Origin: Gracilibacillus dipsosauri
GTDB lineage: Bacteria > Bacillota > Bacilli > Bacillales > Amphibacillaceae
NCBI RefSeq assembly: GCF_003176895.1
Contig: NZ_QGTD01000004.1
Span: 310,001 to 374,000 of the forward strand
Length of the DNA stretch: 64,000 nucleotides
Direction of reading: 5' to 3'
Position numbers and translations under genes: made by a program. Each line of letters starts with the position of its first letter. Position 1 is the first letter of the stretch. Under the pieces are notes generated by a model. It searched no databases, was not told the origin of the DNA, and saw nothing but the letters and a program-made list of their open reading frames with translations. This document shows positions 59,521-64,000 of this stretch, in pieces.

Positions 59521-59644
59521 GTTCATTGAGTGGTTTTAAAGATAAAATTTGCAAGTCGATAGCTACTAAATTTTAATGTCTTGATGAGTGTAGCTATGAG
59601 CACACTTTCAGCAACGGAAAAAATAAACAATCAAGGGGGAAATT

Positions 59645-60001
59645 ATGAAGTCAAAACCAATATTAAATCAAATTGGAACTACATTTATTCCTGTTAGTGA
59701 CATTGAAAAAGCACGCGACTGGTATTGTGACATATTAGCATTACCAACAGATGGTGAGATTTTATTTGGTCATCTGTACATATTACCGATGAACGGAACA
59801 GGTATTGTATTAGACAGCAAAATATTTTCAGAGGAGAATATTTATAAAACGCCACCTTTTCATTTAAACACAAATAATATAGAAGAAGCTTTTCAATACA
59901 TGAAAAGTAAAAATGTAGAGATTACGACAGAAATTGAAAATAATCATTGGTTTAATTTTAAAGATTTAGACGGTAATCATTTGATGATTTGTCAATGTTA
60001 G
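59645..60001 (+). CDS. VOC-superfamily protein (intact copy)
   Basis: 118 residues: TFIPVSDIEKARDWYCDILALP near the start, YILPMNGTGIVLDS, FHLNTNNIEEAFQYMKSKNV and FKDLDGNHLMIC at the end, with the paired beta-alpha-beta modules of glyoxalase-like proteins. AAGGGGGAAATT precedes the ATG. Its first 99 coding bases are duplicated at 58352, before the toxin genes. Substrate unknown. Confidence 0.88.
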   Translation: MKSKPILNQIGTTFIPVSDIEKARDWYCDILALPTDGEILFGHLYILPMNGTGIVLDSKIFSEENIYKTPPFHLNTNNIEEAFQYMKSKNVEITTEIENNHWFNFKDLDGNHLMICQC

Positions 60002-60050
60002 CGCATTTTAATATCTCATCGAAGGCTTGTTCCACGATTGGAGTCAAAAT

Positions 60051-60085
60051 GAAGAGCTTACCATGATGGTAAGCTCTTCTATCTT
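60051..60085. terminator. Bidirectional terminator between VOC and phoA genes
   Basis: GAAGAGCTTACCAT and ATGGTAAGCTCTTC form a 14-bp perfect stem with one central base; CTATCTTT follows rightward. Confidence 0.85.
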
Positions 60086-60108
60086 TATTGGGGGGGAGAA
60101 TTTTAAGT

Positions 60109-61464
60109 TTATTTATCTAGCTTCAATTTTAGAATGTCTGCGATTTTCTTCGGAATGTCAGTATTGTCATAGAATCCGCTAAACTCATCGGATTGCGGGC
60201 CATATGCATATAGCTGGATATCCGCACCAGTATGGTTTAAGCTAGTCCAACCAACATTCGCATAATCACTTACTACTTGATTAATAGCAATAGATGGCTC
60301 ACTAGCATCTTTAATCGTTTGTACTTCCTCTTCTGTAAGGGATAGATTTGTATATTCCTCAACGACTTCCTTTACATTGGAACGATCTTCATTTAATTGG
60401 GCAGCCATATGGTCCCCAGTTGCCGTTACCTCTTGCAAAATATCGGCATTTACTTCCATTGAACCATTAGAGCCTGTTGTCATCCCACCAGTGTCATGGT
60501 CACCACCGATTACGACTAGTGTCTTGCCATCCTTTTTCGCAAAGTCTAGCGCTACTTTTACCGCTTCTTCAAATGCTTCGACATCAGACATAGCCCATGC
60601 AGCATCATTATCATGACCTGCCCAGTCAATCTGGCTACCTTCTACCATAAGGAAAAAACCATCCTTATCTTCGTTTAATACATCAATAGATGCTTCAGTC
60701 ATTTCTGCAATGCTAGGCTCCTCTGTTTCCCCGCGATGTAGCTCAGGAGCAAGGGCATCATCGGCAAAGAGACCGAGTAATTTTTCGCCATCCTCTACAT
60801 CAATATCTGTTCCATCCTCTAATTGATCACGTGTCTCCACATATGTAAAATTAGCTTCCTTCGCTTCTTCTAATAGATTTGCCTCTTCTTGATTACCACC
60901 TTCTGATTCTGGTAGGAACATATTTTTTCCTCCACCAAGAAGTACGTCTACTTCACTGGCAATATATTGTCTAGCAATTTCTGTTTGGTTATTACGATCA
61001 TCTACATTGGCAACAAAAGAAGCTGGAGTCGCATGAGTTATCGTAGAAGTAGCTACTAACCCTGAAGATTTCCCTTTTTTCTCCATTGCATCTAAAATCG
61101 ATGTTAGTTCATTACCTTCTGCGTCGAGACCAATAACACCATTATTCGTTTTTTCTCCAGTAGCCATGGCGGTACCAGCAGCTGCTGAATCTGTAATATC
61201 AGAGTTTGCAGAATTGGTGGTATATAACCCTTTTAAATGGTCATCCCAAACTGCTTCCTCTCCCTTGTAAGCACGGTAATTGGATGCATAGTCTGGACTG
61301 AACCCATCTGGAATCATGTAGATGACGTTCTCTATCTTCTTTCCACCTTTTCCCCATCCATTTCCTTTACCTGGTGAATCGGGCTTGTCCGCTAAAACAG
61401 GAATGCTTACTGCAGATAAAACAAGGCCTGTACTAAGTGCAATCGCACCAATCTTCTTGAACAT
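60109..61464 (-). CDS. phoA: Secreted alkaline phosphatase
   Basis: 451 residues, PhoA family. A signal peptide (IGAIALSTGLVLSAVSIPVLA) leads to the catalytic domain: metal Asp in YMIPDGFSPDY, nucleophile Ser in DITDSAAAGTAMATGEK (near residue 93), EGSQIDWAGHDND, VIGGDHDTGGM and SLNHTGADIQLY. It hydrolyses phosphate esters outside the cell under phosphate starvation. Four hexamers at an 11-base period, a Pho box, lie about 60 bases upstream. A low-complexity start (PDSPGKGNGWGKGGKK) follows the signal peptide. Confidence 0.96.
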   Translation of the reverse strand: MFKKIGAIALSTGLVLSAVSIPVLADKPDSPGKGNGWGKGGKKIENVIYMIPDGFSPDYASNYRAYKGEEAVWDDHLKGLYTTNSANSDITDSAAAGTAMATGEKTNNGVIGLDAEGNELTSILDAMEKKGKSSGLVATSTITHATPASFVANVDDRNNQTEIARQYIASEVDVLLGGGKNMFLPESEGGNQEEANLLEEAKEANFTYVETRDQLEDGTDIDVEDGEKLLGLFADDALAPELHRGETEEPSIAEMTEASIDVLNEDKDGFFLMVEGSQIDWAGHDNDAAWAMSDVEAFEEAVKVALDFAKKDGKTLVVIGGDHDTGGMTTGSNGSMEVNADILQEVTATGDHMAAQLNEDRSNVKEVVEEYTNLSLTEEEVQTIKDASEPSIAINQVVSDYANVGWTSLNHTGADIQLYAYGPQSDEFSGFYDNTDIPKKIADILKLKLDK

Positions 61465-61521
61465 TCTTTACCAACTCCCTAAATATTTTATTTTGCTTAC
61501 AGTTACAAAATACTAGATGAA

Positions 61522-61560
61522 TGTTGATAAACTATTAAATTCTAGTAAAGCTTTAATAAA
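61522..61560 (-). promoter_or_regulatory. PhoP-binding Pho box of phoA
   Basis: Read leftward the hexamers TTTATT, TTTACT, TTAATA and TCAACA occur with exactly 5 bases between them (61555, 61544, 61533 and 61522). This matches the TT(A/C/T)A(C/A)A repeats at 11-base period used by B. subtilis PhoP. Confidence 0.75.
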
Positions 61561-61749
61561 GAAAAGTCCTACTAAAAATCTATGAGAATCCTACTTGTAA
61601 TCATTGTTTTGTGGGGATTCTATTACTTAGGCACTAGATAAGAGCTCTCCATGTTAGGATTAACGAGTTTCACGGCGTTGTGTGGAGTTTGGGTGGTTTG
61701 AACTAAGATAGAGGGAGGCATCACCTTCCGAGCAAGCTCTAGTTGCACT

Positions 61750-61905
61750 GATTATAAATGCCATTTTGAGCTAGGTATTTGGTGTAAATGGCTCTTACAC
61801 CAATTTTAAGTTCCGTTTTGATCAGGTACCTCATCGAAAATGGCTCTTACATCGATTATAAGTGCCATTTCAACCCGAAGTCTTGATGGAAATGGCATTT
61901 AAAAC
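61750..61905 (+). repeat. 52-bp tandem repeat, three imperfect units
   Basis: Units at 61750-61801, 61802-61853 and 61854-61905 keep the exact length of 52. Each starts RATTWTAARTKCC, and GCCATTT is echoed by AAATGGC later in the unit, so each unit can fold. There is no coding frame. It lies in the otherwise empty 61565-61944 gap between phoA and the PTS genes. Confidence 0.8.
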
Positions 61906-61944
61906 GGATTTCTTCATTCGGTATGGCTACTTTCCCCCATAGAA

Positions 61945-61972
61945 CAACCCGAACTCTTTAAAGCCCGGGTTG
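61945..61972 (-). terminator. Possible terminator of the PTS operon
   Basis: CAACCCG and CGGGTTG enclose 14 bases just past the last PTS gene; no T-run is seen, so it is only possible. Confidence 0.45.
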
Positions 61973-61978
61973 CTACCA

Positions 61979-62287
61979 CTACTTTTTATCTGCTAGTTTT
62001 ATTGCCTGCTCTAATACTTGATCACCTTTCATCATTCCATAGGCGATCTGATCGATTACTTCACATTGGATACCAAGTGGTTCTACCTTTTCTTTAATAG
62101 ATTTTTCTAGATAGCGAACCTGTGGCCCGATCAATACCACATCTAGGCCATCTAAATGATTTTGCAATTCGGATTCGGCTACGGCATTTATTTCTGCTGA
62201 GATCCCTTTGTCTTCTGCTGCTTTTTTCATCTTGTCGACTAAAATTGAGGTGGACATACCTGCTGAACAAATTAATAAGATTTTCAT
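61979..62287 (-). CDS. PTS lactose/cellobiose-type IIB component
   Basis: 102 residues with the cysteine phosphorylation site in the N-terminal loop (LLICSAGMSTSILVDKM, Cys7) and VVLIGPQVRYLEKSIKEK. It relays phosphate from IIA to the incoming sugar. It is adjacent to IIA (its ATG starts at the next base) and IIC. Cellobiose or another beta-glucoside is likely, given the family-4 glycosidase tail upstream. Confidence 0.94.
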   Translation of the reverse strand: MKILLICSAGMSTSILVDKMKKAAEDKGISAEINAVAESELQNHLDGLDVVLIGPQVRYLEKSIKEKVEPLGIQCEVIDQIAYGMMKGDQVLEQAIKLADKK

Positions 62288-62623
62288 TTATTTCGCCTCC
62301 AATTGATACATTTTTTCGTACATATCGATCATTTCAATGGCTAAGTCCTTCACCGTCATTGCGGTCATCAAGTGATCCTGTGCATGTACGAGAATGATAG
62401 GAACATCGCTATGCTTACCACTTGCTTCATCCTGCAATAGCTGGGTTTGTTCATGATGCGCTTTCACGAATTCACTATTTGATTCTTCTATTTTTTCTTT
62501 GGCTTCATAGATTTTATTTTCCTTCGCTAATTTAATAGCTTCCATCGCTAAGGAACGAGCATTTCCTGCATAAAGTATGATGGTAAAGGAAAGGGTTTGT
62601 AATTCTTCGTTTGCTACTGTCAT
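62288..62623 (-). CDS. PTS lactose/cellobiose-type IIA component
   Basis: 111 residues, helical, of the LacF/CelC family: TIILYAGNARSLAMEAIKLA, the phosphorylated His in VHAQDHLMTAMTVKDLAIEM (near residue 80). It carries phosphate from HPr to IIB. The ATG lies just after the IIC stop with a GGAGG-like site (GAGGATTAAT). Confidence 0.94.
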   Translation of the reverse strand: MTVANEELQTLSFTIILYAGNARSLAMEAIKLAKENKIYEAKEKIEESNSEFVKAHHEQTQLLQDEASGKHSDVPIILVHAQDHLMTAMTVKDLAIEMIDMYEKMYQLEAK

Positions 62624-62624
62624 A

Positions 62625-63914
62625 TTAATCCTCCATTCTTTTCTTTAATGTTTTCACTCCTGCTAGTATAAATGGAATATAGATGATAATCCCTATCGCT
62701 ATATTAAATAGCTGTAGCACTACTCCTCGCCAGCTTCCTCCTGTTACGAGATAACCACTTAAAATAGGTGGTGTCGTCCATGGCAATAAAGCTACTGTTT
62801 TTGGCACCATTCCTGTGTACATGGCGAAATAGGTGATGATTGTTAAAATAACAGGGACTAGCACAAATGGAATAAGCATAATCGGATTTAATACAATGGG
62901 TAGACCAAAGATAACTGGTTCATTTATATTAAATAAACTTGCTGGTGCGGAAACCTTTGCTACCTCTCGATATGGATGCTTCTGTTGATTCCGCACAACC
63001 ATGAAAATGGCAATCAATAACGCAATTGTCGTACCTGATCCTCCCATAAAGACAAATGCATCAAGGAATGGTTTGGTAACGATATTCGGAACATCGTAGG
63101 CAGAAACCCCTGTTTGGAATAAGCTCAAGTTTTCCTCTACTAACGGAATATAGATAGGCTCGATGATCGAACCAATAATATTCGTACCATGCAATCCAAA
63201 GAACCATAAAATATGATTCAATAATGCGACAATAAGTGCTGCTGGCAAGGAATCACTTAACCCTTGGATTGGCTTCTGTATCGCTGTAAAAATAACTTCA
63301 AAAATACTTGTTTCTGCTAACACCATCAACAATGCTTGACATAAGCCGACGAGTATTAGAATAATCATGGTTGGAACCAAGGCTCTAAATGATTTGGTTA
63401 CACCAGATGGTACACCTTCAGGCATTTTGATAGTCAATTTTTCATTGGTTACAAGTAATCGGAATAATTCAGTTGTTAATAATGCGACAATAATTCCAAC
63501 AAAAAGACCCTGGGTTCCGAGCCAGTTCATGTTCAAACCAAAATCCGCTGTGACCGGAACGAGCATGATATAGGATGCTGAGGAAATGAGCGCAGCAGAT
63601 AGACGATCAACTTGATAGCTTTTTGCTAAATTATAAGCGATTGTGAACGATACCAAAAGACCTAATACAGCAAAAGTACCATTCCAAATACTCCCTCCTA
63701 CCTGCTGCCAATTTCCATCCCCAAAGATCGAATTCATCCATGTGACAAATTCAAAATTCCCAAATGGAGGGAAATTGTTCACAAGAATAGCCAACGAACC
63801 AATAATAACGAGAGGCATTATGGCAACAAACCCATCACGGATTGCTACCAAATGTCGTTGTGAACCAATTCTCCCTGCAATTTCAATAAACTTTTGCATA
63901 AACTTATTATTCAT
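62625..63914 (-). CDS. PTS lactose/cellobiose-type IIC permease
   Basis: 429 residues, about ten membrane segments, of the CelB/LicC family: RDGFVAIMPLVIIGSLAILV near the start, INEPVIFGLPIVLNPIMLIPF (the NEPVIFG substrate motif near residue 325) and PWTTPPILSGYLVTGGSWRG. It imports the sugar while phosphorylating it. It is between the glycosidase gene and IIA, a lic/cel-type order. Confidence 0.95.
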   Translation of the reverse strand: MNNKFMQKFIEIAGRIGSQRHLVAIRDGFVAIMPLVIIGSLAILVNNFPPFGNFEFVTWMNSIFGDGNWQQVGGSIWNGTFAVLGLLVSFTIAYNLAKSYQVDRLSAALISSASYIMLVPVTADFGLNMNWLGTQGLFVGIIVALLTTELFRLLVTNEKLTIKMPEGVPSGVTKSFRALVPTMIILILVGLCQALLMVLAETSIFEVIFTAIQKPIQGLSDSLPAALIVALLNHILWFFGLHGTNIIGSIIEPIYIPLVEENLSLFQTGVSAYDVPNIVTKPFLDAFVFMGGSGTTIALLIAIFMVVRNQQKHPYREVAKVSAPASLFNINEPVIFGLPIVLNPIMLIPFVLVPVILTIITYFAMYTGMVPKTVALLPWTTPPILSGYLVTGGSWRGVVLQLFNIAIGIIIYIPFILAGVKTLKKRMED

Positions 63915-63916
63915 AT

Positions 63917-64000
63917 TTACGAACCCCTTTTCTTCGCAAATTGTGGTAAATATTCTTTATGTGCCTCTAACAACTCGTCTAACAATGGCTGTATTCGCTT
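63917..64000 (-). CDS. C-terminal end of a probable family-4 6-phospho-beta-glucosidase (partial)
   Basis: The last 27 residues (KRIQPLLDELLEAHKEYLPQ then FAKKRGS) and stop codon, 2 bases before the IIC start. The LLDELLEAHKEYLPQF end is typical of GH4 enzymes such as LicH. Being upstream of IIC in the same operon supports hydrolysis of the phosphorylated disaccharide. The rest is outside the window. Confidence 0.55.
   Translation of the reverse strand, partial: KRIQPLLDELLEAHKEYLPQFAKKRGS

Noticed and set aside
1-64000. tRNA, rRNA or riboswitch genes
   Set aside because: No cloverleaf, rRNA core sequence or known riboswitch consensus was recognised on either strand by reading.

Overview
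The window reads as a chromosomal segment of a low-GC Gram-positive bacterium, most likely a member of the Bacillaceae (inference). The reasons are strong AGGAGG-type ribosome binding sites, sigma-A promoters, lipoprotein signal peptides, a B. subtilis-like Pho box, class A penicillinase with BlaR1/BlaI, and several regulator families typical of Bacilli. No rRNA, tRNA or CRISPR array was recognised.

Region 1 (1-9.6 kb) is an integrated mobile element abutting the 3' end of rlmH, the locus (orfX) used by staphylococcal SCC elements. It carries a type I restriction-modification operon (hsdM-hsdS-hsdR, the last cut by the window edge), two overlapping unknown genes, a RadC-family JAMM protein, a small membrane protein, a frameshifted XRE regulator, a sigma-like HTH protein, and a module of XRE regulator, 61-aa protein and large serine recombinase. 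The recombinase frame runs into the antisense strand of rlmH.

Region 2 (9.6-23.2 kb) looks like ordinary chromosome: rlmH, a Lin0512 protein, an aldo/keto reductase, a HAD phosphatase, a MocR/PhzF divergent pair, LysE-AraC, ArsR-AHSA1, an alpha/beta hydrolase, DinB, MerR, an ABC transporter with a GntR regulator, and an XRE membrane protein. Several operators can be read directly.

Region 3 (23.4-38.3 kb) is a scrambled accessory zone. It holds truncated DinB, DUF899 and WYL genes, a broken tyrosine recombinase, a GC-rich reductase, a bla-blaR1-blaI operon next to a dead fragment of a conjugative-element helicase, a frameshifted PIN-like membrane protein, 20-bp tandem iterons, and Tn3-family terminal repeats with a decayed transposase.

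Region 4 (38.4-57 kb) is rich in cell-envelope and signalling genes: a serine D,D-carboxypeptidase with a VanR/VanS-like system and matching binding boxes, a CPBP protease with a second two-component system, SDR-MmyB pairs, an amidase, a polysaccharide deacetylase, DUF899, a second leaderless-type ArsR with a VOC protein, a papain-like hydrolase, a PadR operon encoding repeated two-helix membrane modules, GNAT and methionine aminopeptidase.

Region 5 (57-64 kb) contains an aminoglycoside phosphotransferase-like kinase, a secreted toxin and putative immunity gene flanked by a 99-bp duplication of a VOC gene start, PhoA with a Pho box, a 52-bp triple tandem repeat, and a lactose/cellobiose PTS with the tail of a probable family-4 glycosidase.

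The best candidates for undescribed biology are the rlmH-targeting recombinase whose C-terminus depends on integration, the toxin-immunity cassette with its duplicated flank, and the VanRS-carboxypeptidase locus with paired boxes.
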